Shown here: piece after piece, positions 35,647 to 45,493 of the stretch
Layout: the number at the start of each line of letters is the position of its first letter
Position numbering within the stretch: the stretch's first letter is position 1
Notes under the pieces: model-generated
What the model was told of the DNA's origin: nothing
The model's input: the letters and a program-made list of their open reading frames with translations, nothing else
Database searches by the model: none
Position numbers and translations under genes: made by a program
DNA from: Salicibibacter cibarius
GTDB lineage: Bacteria > Bacillota > Bacilli > Bacillales > Marinococcaceae
Assembly: GCF_016495725.1 (NCBI RefSeq)
Contig: NZ_CP054705.1
Coordinates: 3,472,001-3,536,000, forward strand
Direction: 5' to 3'
DNA length: 64,000 bases

Positions 35647-36957
35647 GTGAAACAACTTATGGAACTAAGCCCTTGGGTGTCAGGGGTTCAATGGCTTTTT
35701 TTTATGTTTACAAACACGGTCGTTATCCCAATCACCATTGGCGCCGCCTTCTCTTTACCGCAAGAAAGTATCGTGACGTTGATGCAGTATTCCTTTATCG
35801 TAACGGGGATCGCTTGTGTGATTCAGGCCGCTAGCGGGCATAAACGCGCGATTATGGAAGGGCAATCGGGGTTGTGGTGGGGTGTGATCTTGTCTCTTGC
35901 GGCCATTGCCCCAGCTCAAGGAATTCCGATCGAGACTGTGGGGGGCAGCCTTGTCGTCGGGATCATTATGTCCGGTATACTGACATTAATCATTGGGATT
36001 GTCGGAGCGGGGCCGCTCATTTCGAAATTATTCAACTCAAATGTCATGGGCGTTTTTATGTTTCTTTTTGGTTGTCAGATTCTTGGGATCTTCCTTCAGG
36101 GGATGCTCGGGATTCCATTTGGAAATCAGACATCGGAAACAGAAGTAGCCATCGACTTACCCATTTCATTGTTATCCATCATCATCGTTCTAATCGTCAT
36201 CATTATAAGCGCCAAGGCTCCGGCAAAATATCGTCCGTATGGCTTATTAATCGGTATACTGATTGGATGGCTCGCTTATAATTTGCTCTTTTCCGCTGAG
36301 GCAACGGTGACGAATATTACCGGATTTCAGTTTGACATTTTTATTCTCGGTGCTCCTGATTTTCATTGGGGAATCATTTTAACAGCTGTTGTCACCGGTT
36401 TACTGAACCTTGCCAATACGTTTGGTTCTTTAAAGGGGACAGAGCCATTGTATAATATCGACACAACCAAAAGTGACTACAGGCGTTCTTTTTCAATAAC
36501 AGGCACGACGACAACAATCGCAGGGGTGATTGGGCTTGTCCCATATGCCCCGTATGTTTCTTCCATTGGTTTTTTAAGCCAGACGCGAATATTGCAAACG
36601 CTGCCTTTTATGCTGGCCGGTGTTATGTTTGTTTCCGTCGGTGCGGTTCCATTGTTCGCGAGCATCTTTGCAACCATCCCGTTAAGTGTAGGAAGCGCGG
36701 TGTTATTCGTTGCCTATTTACAATTGTTTTTATCTGCCTTTGGTTTCTTCAAACAAATAGACTACACAAGCACAAACGTTTACAGAACCGCTATCCCTGT
36801 TTTTACAGGTGTGATCATTATGACGATGCCGGGTACTTATTTTTCATCACTGCCTGAACTGTGGCAACCTTTATTGTCCAATGGCCTCCTTGTCGGTCTT
36901 ATACTTGCCATTGTTTTGGAAATGGTCATTCCTTGGGACCGGGAACGGGAGAGCTGA
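35647..36957 (+). CDS. uracil/xanthine-type NCS2 permease
   Basis: 436 residues, GTG start with GAGG nine bases upstream. NCS2 fold with twelve or more helices, N-terminal LSPWVSGVQWLFFMFTNTVV, AIMEGQSGLWWGV, and TGLLNLANTFGSLKGTEPLY of the signature region. Groups by appearance with the YwdJ-like uracil/purine transporters rather than with PucJ or PbuG. Divergent from pucR. The fourth nucleobase permease in the window; substrate unassigned. Confidence 0.82.
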   Translation: MKQLMELSPWVSGVQWLFFMFTNTVVIPITIGAAFSLPQESIVTLMQYSFIVTGIACVIQAASGHKRAIMEGQSGLWWGVILSLAAIAPAQGIPIETVGGSLVVGIIMSGILTLIIGIVGAGPLISKLFNSNVMGVFMFLFGCQILGIFLQGMLGIPFGNQTSETEVAIDLPISLLSIIIVLIVIIISAKAPAKYRPYGLLIGILIGWLAYNLLFSAEATVTNITGFQFDIFILGAPDFHWGIILTAVVTGLLNLANTFGSLKGTEPLYNIDTTKSDYRRSFSITGTTTTIAGVIGLVPYAPYVSSIGFLSQTRILQTLPFMLAGVMFVSVGAVPLFASIFATIPLSVGSAVLFVAYLQLFLSAFGFFKQIDYTSTNVYRTAIPVFTGVIIMTMPGTYFSSLPELWQPLLSNGLLVGLILAIVLEMVIPWDRERES

Positions 36958-37230
36958 GTTGACTAACATCGCATAGAGTTTCGACGTCAAACAAGGGATA
37001 ATGGAAAATATTCGTATATGGCTGTATGGCGCCTTAACATGTTTTGGCAGAAGACGTTAGGGCGTCATCCTTGGCCTTTGACACCCTAACTCGTTATGGC
37101 GGATGGCGTTAGGTCGTCATCCTAGGGTTTTGACGCCCTAACATGTTAGAGCTTTCGTCGTTAGGTTGTCAACGTTGGTGTATGAACCTTAATTACCGTT
37201 CGCTAGAACCCAGTACTGCAGCAAACAAGA
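36958..37230. repeat. cluster of GTTAGG..CGTCA palindromic repeats
   Basis: The gap holds at least four units of a short element: GACGTTAGGGCGTCATCC (from 37053), TTTGACACCCTAAC (37078-37091), GGCGTTAGGTCGTCATCC (from 37105), TTTTGACGCCCTAAC (37128-37142) and GTCGTTAGGTTGTCAACG (from 37157). Neighbouring units are inverted and can form hairpins. The same family occurs at 60180-60278. No gene is seen. Confidence 0.75.
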
Positions 37231-37261
37231 AAACAGCGCTGATATCGAATCAGCGCTGTTT
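37231..37261 (-). terminator. terminator of the EtfD/DgcB-like operon
   Basis: AAACAGCGCTGAT (37231-37243), loop ATCGA, ATCAGCGCTGTTT (37249-37261). On the minus strand it is followed by TTTTCTTGTTTG. Twelve bases beyond the stop of the last operon gene. Confidence 0.85.
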
Positions 37262-37272
37262 CTGATACCCTA

Positions 37273-39279
37273 TTAAACCGCCTTGGCATCTATCGATTTG
37301 ATGCCTGTTGCCTGAACGACCAATTCCGCGATGTCAACGACCTTGATGCGATCTTCATATCCGAGCGCTGCTGCTGCAGCTGTATACATAACCACATCCA
37401 TCGGACAGCTGACGACAAACTGAGTGACCCCGTTCAGCTCAACGGCTTCGCGAATTCTTTCTTCTGACGGTCTTTCTTCCATGCCCGTTTCATTCATGAA
37501 CATGCGCCCGCCCCCGGCACCGCAACAAAGGCTGCATTCGCGGTTTCTCGGCATTTCCACAAGTTCCGCTCCGCATAACCGTAAGATGTCTCGCGGTGGG
37601 TCAAAGATTCGATTCCAACGCCCCAAATAACAAGGATCGTGGAAAGTAACCTTTGCATTTACGGGCTGTTCGACGGTTAATTTTCCTTCCTTGAAAAGAT
37701 CCAGTATAACTTGTGTATAGTGATAAACAGGCTGTTCCAGCCCCATTTTCGGATAATCATTGCGCAACGTATTGAAACTGTGCGGATCAGACGTTAAAAT
37801 ACGGCTGAATGTCGCTTGCTTCATTTCATGCAAATTTTGTCCGGCCAGTTTTTTAAACAAGCCTTCTTCTCCCATGCGCAATTCATCATTTCCGGAGCTC
37901 GATTCCCCGTCATACAACAAACCGACGTCCATCCCTGCACGATCTAAAATCGTGCTGATCGCTTGCACCGACTTTAAAACGTTCGGCTCGCTGTCAAACG
38001 AGGTGACATCTCCCATAAACCATAGCCAATCAACAGCTTCGCGTCTTGCGTCCTTAAATTGGACGGGTGCTTTCGATTGCCATTTGGGACGTTTATCAGG
38101 ATTTTCTCCGTAAGCGTTACGTTGATCAATGAGATTTTCCAGAGCGCCCTGAGCCCGCTCCTCAACGGAACCGCTTTCAATCAACGAAGAACGCATGCCT
38201 ACAATTTTCGGAACATGCTCGATATATACAGGACATTCTTCCTGGCAAGCTCCGCATGTCGTACATGCCCATAACGTTTCCTCAGAAATGACAGGTCCGG
38301 CAAGAGCAACTTCAGCTGGATTTTTCAAATGTTCGGTCATTGAATCACGCAAATCAAGGATCAATTTTTTCGGGGACAATGGCAGGCCGGCGCCGTATGC
38401 CGGACAAACGTCCTGGCAACGCCCACATTCCGTACACGTAAACAAATCCAGCGTATCTTTCCAACTGAAATCCGCTAACGTCGCAATTTTAATTCCCTCA
38501 CCGTTCGCTTCCCCGCGGTCAAAATCCGGTCCCGATTGTTCCGGGATGTCCATTCTACGGAAAAACACGGCCGGAATCGCAAACAGCACGTGAGAATGCT
38601 TTGAAATCGGAAGATAGGCAAGAAAAATAAGAATCATTCCGAGATCGAGAAGAACTCCCACTGCATAACCGATTTGGGCCATCATTGGCGTATCAATGCC
38701 CAACGCGATCCACAGCTGGGAAACCGCCAAACCGAGAAAATGTCCATCGCCAAAAGGTGGTTCCGGAATCACGGAACCCGCCAAAAGATGGTAAAAAGAC
38801 GTATGGATGATAATCCCGACGAGAATAGTTGCAATCATGGAAAGAATGATCGTCGCGTCTCTTTCATCCGAGCCTTCAAATCTTTTTGGCTTCATGACAC
38901 GCCTTTGGTAGAGGGCAAGAATTACACCCGCCAGCGTGATAATCACCCATACATCGATGATTCCGCCAAGGACAACGCCGACCGTAAATGGCGGATACAC
39001 CAACTGGCCCGTGACTTCCAAGATGTCCAAAAACAACACGACAAATCCGCTGAAAATAAACAAGTGAATAATACCTGCAAGCCTAAAGCGCAATAATTTA
39101 CGATGACCGAACACCTGGTTCATCATCGAAGCAAATCGTTGACCCTTTTGATCCCAGCGCGCGTCGGGTTTTGCGTTTTTCATCGCTCGTAAAATAGGAC
39201 TGACTCTTAAGACGAAAAGGATGAGCATTGCAAGCGCCAATACGCCAAGGACAATCATTAAAAACGGTCGCACTTCCAT
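37273..39279 (-). CDS. dgcB: membrane-anchored Fe-S oxidoreductase (EtfD/DgcB-like, HdrD-type)
   Basis: 668 residues, ATG after AAAGGGGTGG. The first 250 residues contain about six transmembrane helices (NarI-like fold with RLAGIIHLFIFSGF). Two 4Fe-4S ferredoxin motifs follow, CTECGRCQDVCP near 283 and CTTCGACQEECP near 340, then the C-terminal CCG domains (DPCYLGRWN, ECSLCCGAGGGRMF). This architecture passes electrons from an electron transfer flavoprotein to quinone; DgcB of dimethylglycine catabolism is the closest functional parallel. Last gene of an operon after OYE-type demethylase, etfA and etfB. The dgcB name is by analogy. Confidence 0.82.
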   Translation of the reverse strand: MEVRPFLMIVLGVLALAMLILFVLRVSPILRAMKNAKPDARWDQKGQRFASMMNQVFGHRKLLRFRLAGIIHLFIFSGFVVLFLDILEVTGQLVYPPFTVGVVLGGIIDVWVIITLAGVILALYQRRVMKPKRFEGSDERDATIILSMIATILVGIIIHTSFYHLLAGSVIPEPPFGDGHFLGLAVSQLWIALGIDTPMMAQIGYAVGVLLDLGMILIFLAYLPISKHSHVLFAIPAVFFRRMDIPEQSGPDFDRGEANGEGIKIATLADFSWKDTLDLFTCTECGRCQDVCPAYGAGLPLSPKKLILDLRDSMTEHLKNPAEVALAGPVISEETLWACTTCGACQEECPVYIEHVPKIVGMRSSLIESGSVEERAQGALENLIDQRNAYGENPDKRPKWQSKAPVQFKDARREAVDWLWFMGDVTSFDSEPNVLKSVQAISTILDRAGMDVGLLYDGESSSGNDELRMGEEGLFKKLAGQNLHEMKQATFSRILTSDPHSFNTLRNDYPKMGLEQPVYHYTQVILDLFKEGKLTVEQPVNAKVTFHDPCYLGRWNRIFDPPRDILRLCGAELVEMPRNRECSLCCGAGGGRMFMNETGMEERPSEERIREAVELNGVTQFVVSCPMDVVMYTAAAAALGYEDRIKVVDIAELVVQATGIKSIDAKAV

Positions 39280-39301
39280 CGTTAAACCACCCCTTTCTGG
39301 A

Positions 39302-39338
39302 GATTAGAGGTTAGAAGTTGGAGGTTGGAGGTTGGAAA
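39302..39338. repeat. GA-rich GGTTGGA/GGTTAGA degenerate repeat
   Basis: AGATTAGAGGTTAGAAGTTGGAGGTTGGAGGTTGGAA-type sequence between etfB and the Fe-S oxidoreductase. It is similar to both arms of the element at 46344-46429. Confidence 0.6.
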
Positions 39339-39339
39339 G

Positions 39340-40251
39340 TTATTTTCCAGAGGATTCCGGTAAAAGTTCCTTCTTCTTTAAAAATTCCACAATTTCTTCA
39401 GCTGCTTTTTCAGGTGCAAGTTCTCGGACTTTCTCTTCCTCATCCTTTTTCTTCGCCTGTCCGGCGCGCGACCCGGATCCCCCACCTCCGCCGCCCATCA
39501 GCGACTGCAAGCGATTGGCTGCATTTTGATTGGCGTCAGGCATGGCTTTTCGCTTGGCACGAGGTTTGGGGGGATCAACGGCATTCAAGACTGCTTTTTC
39601 ATTCCCGCTTTCGACGGAAGGGACGACTTGAATGATCGTTTCGGATTGTTTCTCAGCCTCCTGCCTTCGTTTGACGGAGATGTACATCGGTGAAAAAAAT
39701 CCTGCCTGAACGGTCATCAATGCAGGCAAATGAACAGAAACATGCTGACGCCATCCACGTTCAAGGCGTTGCTGCAATTCGAGATGTTCCCTGTTCCTTC
39801 GGCTTCTTCGTTCACCTGCATATACACGTGACACGCACGGGATACCGAGATAACCTGCCATTAAGGCCGGCGTTACACCTGTTCCGCTCGGATTCCCGCA
39901 AATGACGATATCAAACGATTCGTTTTCAAGCCAGGCAGCAAGAGACCGGGCCTTGACCGTCGGATCTGCAAGCGTTTCCGGAGAACGGTTATCTTCGATT
40001 CGAATCAAAGACGTCACACCATAAGCGAGCGCATATTCCAATGCAGTGTTTTTATCCAAACCACCAAAGCTAACGGCGGTCACCGTATCGCCTTTCCCGC
40101 ATATGGATAAGGCAAAATGAAGGGCCGCGATACTATCTGCTTCAGCAACATAACCGGCATCCGAATGCTGCTCAAAATAAACCCGGCGGATGTTTTCTAC
40201 GGATACGTCTTGCGTAGCCAGCGTGGTGTCCATACAAACCGCCACTTTCAT
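39340..40251 (-). CDS. etfB: electron transfer flavoprotein beta subunit with charged C-terminal extension
   Basis: 303 residues, ATG after GGGAGGGG. ETF beta/FixA fold for about 215 residues (ADSIAALHFALSICGKGDTVTAVSFG, ICGNPSGTGVTPALMAGYLG, TVQAGFFSPMYISVKRR). It then departs from the family with an Arg/Lys-rich stretch, a glycine run (SLMGGGGGGSGSRAG), and a highly charged Lys/Glu helix (KKKDEEEKVRELAPEKAAEE). ETF beta holds AMP and carries electrons with etfA from the demethylase flavoprotein. The tail might dock the ETF to a partner. Confidence 0.82.
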   Translation of the reverse strand: MKVAVCMDTTLATQDVSVENIRRVYFEQHSDAGYVAEADSIAALHFALSICGKGDTVTAVSFGGLDKNTALEYALAYGVTSLIRIEDNRSPETLADPTVKARSLAAWLENESFDIVICGNPSGTGVTPALMAGYLGIPCVSRVYAGERRSRRNREHLELQQRLERGWRQHVSVHLPALMTVQAGFFSPMYISVKRRQEAEKQSETIIQVVPSVESGNEKAVLNAVDPPKPRAKRKAMPDANQNAANRLQSLMGGGGGGSGSRAGQAKKKDEEEKVRELAPEKAAEEIVEFLKKKELLPESSGK

Positions 40252-40267
40252 ACCATCCCCTCCCTCG

Positions 40268-41323
40268 TCACTTTCCTTTTGAGGCCGCCACCAATTCGGA
40301 TGATTCCAACTTTGGATCCAACGCTTTCATTAACGCCTGCATAATCGGTTCAGCCTCCCCTACAAATCCAAGATGGCAAAGTTTGAAGATATGGGCATTC
40401 GGGTCATTGTTAATGGCGATGATGACTTCCGATCCGCTCATTCCGTCAACATGTTGAGAAGCCCCCGATATTCCGAGCGCGATATACAACCGGGGCTTTA
40501 CGGCTTTGCCGGTTTGCCCGATCTGGCGACTATATGGAACCCAACCTAAATCAACCGCCACACGCGTTGCCCCTACCCCGGCTTCCAACTGATTTGCAAG
40601 ACCTTCCAACAACTGAAACCCTTCTGCCCCGTTGAGCCCGCGACCACCGGCAACAATCCGATCCGCTTCCAATAAATCAATGTCACCCGGATCCGGGGAG
40701 AACACCTCTTTAACGTTTACACCTTCATTGTTATCGCTAAGTTCTTGCCGACGCGTAATTTCCGCTTTTGCCCGTGAATTCCCTTTGCCCACACCTGCAA
40801 CATCCGGGCGCAGGCATACACACCAAGGATGATCTTTTCCGAGGGATAATGTCATTTGTGCTTCACCGCGCCAGGCATATCGCGTCACACTTAGATCTCC
40901 GTCCGGCGACAACTTGAAACTCACGCCATCAGAAACGACCGTTCCATCCCAACGTGCCATCAACCAACTGACACACTCGACCCATAAGGGTGTAGACGGT
41001 GCCAGAAGCAGGCGCGGCTTTGCACCCACAAAAAAATTCTCCAACACAGCCCAATATTTTTGGGGGCCGTTCGGTTCGCAAAAATCATCGTTTTCCATGA
41101 GATAAACGTGATTTGCCCCGTGGGCGGCGAGTTCCTCACAATCTTTGTCCGTCACGTCCATCGGTTTCGCAAAAACAAACACCGCGACTTGCCACTTGGC
41201 TCTTTTCGCGAGAACAGCCGCATCGTCAAGGAGCTCCAATGTGACACTCTGCCATTTCTTCCCCTGGCGTTCCGCCAGTACCCAGATCTCAGGGTCTGCA
41301 GTATTTTCCTTTTCATCAACCAT
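40268..41323 (-). CDS. etfA: electron transfer flavoprotein alpha subunit
   Basis: 351 residues from ATG 41323 (G-rich site seven bases upstream). The C-terminal FAD domain is clear: DRIVAGGRGLNGAEGFQLLE, VGATRVAVDLGWVPYSRQIGQTGKAVKPRLYIALGISGASQH in successive segments, SEVIIAINNDPNAHIF. Pairs with the adjacent etfB. Expected to take electrons from the OYE-type enzyme encoded upstream and deliver them to the membrane Fe-S protein downstream. Confidence 0.9.
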   Translation of the reverse strand: MVDEKENTADPEIWVLAERQGKKWQSVTLELLDDAAVLAKRAKWQVAVFVFAKPMDVTDKDCEELAAHGANHVYLMENDDFCEPNGPQKYWAVLENFFVGAKPRLLLAPSTPLWVECVSWLMARWDGTVVSDGVSFKLSPDGDLSVTRYAWRGEAQMTLSLGKDHPWCVCLRPDVAGVGKGNSRAKAEITRRQELSDNNEGVNVKEVFSPDPGDIDLLEADRIVAGGRGLNGAEGFQLLEGLANQLEAGVGATRVAVDLGWVPYSRQIGQTGKAVKPRLYIALGISGASQHVDGMSGSEVIIAINNDPNAHIFKLCHLGFVGEAEPIMQALMKALDPKLESSELVAASKGK

Positions 41324-41392
41324 CGTATACCCCCCCAATATCTGCTGGCCGGTCGCAGGGAATGCCGTTCAAAACATTCCCCGCGACGTTGA

Positions 41393-43372
41393 TTAAACTT
41401 GCCGCGCCACCCGTGTCCCTTCCAGAACGGCATCATGCAAACCGCGGGCAGCAAACGCATCCCCGATATAATGTAATTCCGCTACCTTCTCTTTCAGTTG
41501 ATGGCGCAATTCGTCATTTGCAACACCTTTGGCGGCATAGACAATCGAATCAAAAGGCCCCATTTCCCATTCACGATGAGATTGATAGTGTTCCACAAGG
41601 GCGATTCCATCGGGCTGAATTTCTTTTACCTTTGTTAAAGGCTGAATTGTTACCCCAAGGTTATCGAGGCGTGCATACAAATCAGGTCTCATCGTCATGT
41701 CAACCTCATTGCCGGCAAACCAAGCCGCCGAAATCACAGTCACTTCATGCCCCTGTTCCGCAAGAACCTCTGCTGTCGACAACCCTTCCTGGTGATGGTT
41801 ATCATCAACGAACAAAACTTGATCCCCTACATCAGCCGTACCCTCCAATACCTCCCGTGCCGTGACAACGATCGGATCATCCCCTCCCGGGAGATGAACG
41901 GGCTCCCGTCCCTCTGATCCGGTTGCGACGACAACAGCATCGGGATTCAATTCAAGAACATTATCAACGGTCGCTTCTTTACCGGTTTGAATATCAACGC
42001 CGAGTTTCCGCGCTTGCCCTTCCAGCCATTCAACGGAAGTGGCATAGGAATCCCGGTTCGGCGTACTCGCTGCCAGGCGTATTTGTCCACCGAGCTGATC
42101 GTCCTTTTCCATCAATGTCACTTGATGGCCACGAAGGGCAGCCATGCGTGCTGTTTCCAGCCCCGCCGGCCCCCCTCCGACAATGACGAAATTCTTTTGC
42201 TTGTCGGCAGGCGCCCATGATGCCAGTTCTTCCTCGCGACCGATAACCGGGTTTTGCACACACGTCATCGTTTTTCCTGCATAAATGCGGGCAATACAGC
42301 CTTCATTGGCGCCCATACATAGACGAATATCATCCATCCGACCTTCTTCCGTTTTCTTCGGCATCTCTTCATCGGCAATCAACGCCCGATTCATCCCGAC
42401 AAAATCGGCCTGCCCTTCTTCAAGAACTTGTTCGGCTTGTTGCGGATGAACGATTCTGCCGCTCCCGAGCACTGGTATGTCGTAACCGGCATCGTGCAAA
42501 TACGATCGAATCGCACCGGCTAGCCCTGAAAACACCCCTAACGGATAATTCATTGACGGCACCGTTAATGCTTGATGATATTCGGTTGTACCGACGGAAC
42601 CGATAACATTTAGATAATCGATTTTGTCCGTTTCTGCAACTCGCATGGCAATCTCTTGTAAACCCTCGTTCGTCAAGCCATCTTCAATTAATTCATCTCC
42701 GGTCATCCGCAAACCGACGATAAAATCATCCCCGACCGCGTCTCGGACGGCGTCAATCACTTTCATGCCAAAACGCATCCGGTTTTCCAGGCTGCCGCCA
42801 TATTCATCGGTTCTCGTATTCGAGATCGGCGACCAGAATGCATCGATTAGATGGCCGTGTGCCGCGGAAATTTCCGCTCCGTCAAAACCGCCTTTTTTCA
42901 GGCGAAGGGCAGCCTGGGCGTAAGCATCGACGAGCCAATCAATCTCTTCGGGTTGAATAACGTGCGGCATATCCTGATGGACGTCTTCCGGTATATCGGA
43001 AGGTGCATAAATCGGGAGCCAAGTAACATCACGGCTGGAACGCCGGCCTTTATGGCTGATTTGTGCAATGAGAACGGTGTCATGAGGTTTAATAGCCTCG
43101 GACATTTTTTTCAAATCGGGGACAATGCTTTCATCCCAGTTATTAATGCCGCCCCAATCCGTGTTGGGGGCCGTCGGATGAACGGAAGCAGATCCCATCG
43201 TAATTAATAGTCCGACCCCGTTCTTGGCTTTCTCCGCGTTATAAGCGATGAACTGATCCGATGGATGACCGGTCGGGTTCATGCCGGTCGCATGTGCCGT
43301 GACCGCGATCCGATTCTTCACCGTCAAATGTCGAAGTTTCAAAGGACTGAACAACATTTTAAGGTCTTCCAC
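41393..43372 (-). CDS. dgcA: OYE-type N-demethylase/oxidoreductase (DgcA-like, TMADH family)
   Basis: 659 residues, GTG start eight bases after AAAGGAGG. N-terminal FMN barrel (residues 5-345: LFSPLKLRHLTVKNRI, ISHKGRR, GFDGAEISAAHGHLIDAFWSP), then a Rossmann C-terminal half with NFVIVGGGPAGLETARMAA and a second GDQVLFVDD fold, as in trimethylamine dehydrogenase, 2,4-dienoyl-CoA reductase and DgcA. The Fe-S loop reads LCMGANEGCIARIYAGKTMTC: one Cys of the TMADH C-x2-C-x2-C-x11/12-C pattern is missing (Ala). First gene of an operon with etfA, etfB and the membrane Fe-S protein, with a shared operator upstream. Dimethylglycine is the leading substrate by context. Confidence 0.75.
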   Translation of the reverse strand: MEDLKMLFSPLKLRHLTVKNRIAVTAHATGMNPTGHPSDQFIAYNAEKAKNGVGLLITMGSASVHPTAPNTDWGGINNWDESIVPDLKKMSEAIKPHDTVLIAQISHKGRRSSRDVTWLPIYAPSDIPEDVHQDMPHVIQPEEIDWLVDAYAQAALRLKKGGFDGAEISAAHGHLIDAFWSPISNTRTDEYGGSLENRMRFGMKVIDAVRDAVGDDFIVGLRMTGDELIEDGLTNEGLQEIAMRVAETDKIDYLNVIGSVGTTEYHQALTVPSMNYPLGVFSGLAGAIRSYLHDAGYDIPVLGSGRIVHPQQAEQVLEEGQADFVGMNRALIADEEMPKKTEEGRMDDIRLCMGANEGCIARIYAGKTMTCVQNPVIGREEELASWAPADKQKNFVIVGGGPAGLETARMAALRGHQVTLMEKDDQLGGQIRLAASTPNRDSYATSVEWLEGQARKLGVDIQTGKEATVDNVLELNPDAVVVATGSEGREPVHLPGGDDPIVVTAREVLEGTADVGDQVLFVDDNHHQEGLSTAEVLAEQGHEVTVISAAWFAGNEVDMTMRPDLYARLDNLGVTIQPLTKVKEIQPDGIALVEHYQSHREWEMGPFDSIVYAAKGVANDELRHQLKEKVAELHYIGDAFAARGLHDAVLEGTRVARQV

Positions 43373-43464
43373 GATATATTCCTCCTTTTGATTATTCCGA
43401 ATACTTTAGCGTTTGAATTTTCATAAATGAATGGCATTTGATCACAGTATAAATGAGAGCCTAT

Positions 43465-43490
43465 ATTAGGTGAAATGACTATTTTTGATA
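43465..43490. promoter_or_regulatory. candidate LysR-type operator, site 1 (upstream of dgcA-like operon)
   Basis: ATTAGGTGAAATGACTATTTTTGATA on the plus strand, 93 bp from the gene start, matches the element ATCAGGTAAAATGACTGTNNTTGATAG found at three other places in this region (49686, 53358, 54351). Confidence 0.6.
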
Positions 43491-43642
43491 TGATCAATCA
43501 TTATAACTGATATCTGAAAGTAGCTTGTATCATATTTATTCAATTCCTCAGTAGAATAGACCCTGTGGAACCCGGACAGGGATTGTTGCCCGCATCTGAA
43601 AACTTGATGCGAGCGATATGGTTTATCCCTTTCATCCTCACA

Positions 43643-45313
43643 TCAAAATAACCCAACAATTCTCCCATCTTCATCCACATCAATGGAATCGGCTGAAGGG
43701 GATTTGGGAAGCCCCGGCATCGTCATAATGTTGCCGGTTAACATAACAATGAATCCTGCTCCTGCTGAAAGTTTCACATCCCTTATCGTAATTTTAAAAT
43801 CACTTGGCCGCCCTATTTTCGTCGGATCGTCGGAAAATGAATAGGGTGTTTTTGCCATACATACCGGAAGGTCTCCATACCCTAACGCTTCCAGCCTCTG
43901 AATTTCTTTTTCCGCATTTCCTGTAAGTTCAATCCCTTTTCCACCGTATACCTTTTGGACAATCTTTTCGATTTTCTTAAGAATAGAATCTTTCAAGTCA
44001 TAAGTAAATGTGGTTTGGCTTCCGCGATCGGCCAGTCGAACAACTTCCTGAGCCAGTTCCTCACCACCTGAGCCACCGTTCGCCCATACATCGGAAAGCA
44101 CGACTTTTACACCTTGCTCTCGGCATTTTTCTTCTATTTTTTCCAACTCCGCTTCGCTGTCCGTTGGAAATTTATTGATGGCCACAACCGTTGATACGCC
44201 GAATGTTTCTTGCATGATATCCAGATGTTGCAATAAATTGGGCAGCCCTTTCTCAAGTGCTTGGAGATTTTCTTTTTCCAACTCGGTTTTTGAAATGCCG
44301 CCATGCAACTTCAATGCTCTAACTGTGGCAACGACAACAGTGGCAGATGGCCTTATGCCTGACAGGCGGCATTTAATATTCATAAACTTTTCCGCTCCCA
44401 GATCGGAGCCGAATCCAGCTTCAGTCACAACATAATCCGCATAGTTCAGCGCCGTTTTTGTCGCTTGTATACTATTGCACCCGTGGGCTATATTGGCAAA
44501 AGGTCCGCCGTGAACAAATGCCGGTGTGTGTTCCAACGTTTGTACAAGATTCGGTTTTAAAGCATCTTTCAATAAAGCGGCCATCGCTCCATGTGCTTTC
44601 AATTGACCCGCGGTAACAGGGGCATCATCTATTGTATAGCCTATGACAATATTTTTTAACTTTTCTTTTAAATCTTCGATGTTATTTGCCAAACAAAAGA
44701 TCGCCATAATTTCCGAAGCGACCGTAATATCAAATCCATCTTCACGTGGCGTTCCGTTTGCTTTTCCGTTTAGACCATCGACGATATGACGAAGTTGCCG
44801 GTCGTTCATATCGAGCACTCGTTTCCATTTAATTTTACGAGTGTCAATATTCAATGGATTCCCATGGTGGATATGATTATCGATCATGGCAGCCAATAAA
44901 TTATTCGCCGCACTGATCGCGTGAAAATCACCGGTGAAATGCAAATTGATATCTTCCATAGGCACGACCTGGGAATAACCGCCTCCTGCTGCTCCACCTT
45001 TCATACCAAACACAGGGCCTACGGAAGGTTCCCTTATTGCAACAGCCGCATTTTTTCCTGTTTTTTGAAGGGCATCAGCCAAACCGATGCAAGTGGTCGT
45101 TTTTCCTTCACCGGCAGGTGTTGGACTAATGCCCGTCATAAGAATTAATTTTCCATTCCCCTTATTCTCGAACCTTATCTGCTGATCTTCGTTAATTTTT
45201 GCTTTGTAGTCTCCGTATAATTCAAGCTTACTGCGCCCCACGCCCATTTTTTCGGCAACCTCTTCAATCGGTTTCATCGTTGCAGATTGCGCAATTTCTA
45301 CATCTGATTTCAT
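43643..45313 (-). CDS. fhs: formate-tetrahydrofolate ligase
   Basis: 556 residues, ATG ten bases after GGAGG. Clear Fhs family: the P-loop-like [18 protein letters not shown] near 66-83, [39 protein letters not shown] in overlapping blocks, and a conserved C-terminal [22 protein letters not shown]. Interconverts formate and 10-formyl-THF with ATP. It follows the metF- and dmdA-like genes in the same direction, so it may finish oxidation of a THF-bound methyl group to formate (ATP-forming) or reclaim formate from formaldehyde oxidation. Confidence 0.94.
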   Translation of the reverse strand: MKSDVEIAQSATMKPIEEVAEKMGVGRSKLELYGDYKAKINEDQQIRFENKGNGKLILMTGISPTPAGEGKTTTCIGLADALQKTGKNAAVAIREPSVGPVFGMKGGAAGGGYSQVVPMEDINLHFTGDFHAISAANNLLAAMIDNHIHHGNPLNIDTRKIKWKRVLDMNDRQLRHIVDGLNGKANGTPREDGFDITVASEIMAIFCLANNIEDLKEKLKNIVIGYTIDDAPVTAGQLKAHGAMAALLKDALKPNLVQTLEHTPAFVHGGPFANIAHGCNSIQATKTALNYADYVVTEAGFGSDLGAEKFMNIKCRLSGIRPSATVVVATVRALKLHGGISKTELEKENLQALEKGLPNLLQHLDIMQETFGVSTVVAINKFPTDSEAELEKIEEKCREQGVKVVLSDVWANGGSGGEELAQEVVRLADRGSQTTFTYDLKDSILKKIEKIVQKVYGGKGIELTGNAEKEIQRLEALGYGDLPVCMAKTPYSFSDDPTKIGRPSDFKITIRDVKLSAGAGFIVMLTGNIMTMPGLPKSPSADSIDVDEDGRIVGLF

Positions 45314-45493
45314 TTATACAAGCCTCCAAAGGTAGTGTGTTGATTGGCAAAGCATTTGAGGCCGATTCGAACCTGTTTGGGCGAAAAATTGTGAGCTTCA
45401 TCTACTTTGCCTATATCCATTATAACCGAAACCATTGAATAGGGTCTTGAAAAAACAATGAAATAAATAACTAAAAACAGATAAGTGCCGCTA

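Noticed and set aside
37053-37175. Regularly repeated GTTAGG motifs as a CRISPR array
   Set aside because: Units are short, degenerate, in both orientations and without uniform spacers; they fit palindromic intergenic repeats instead.
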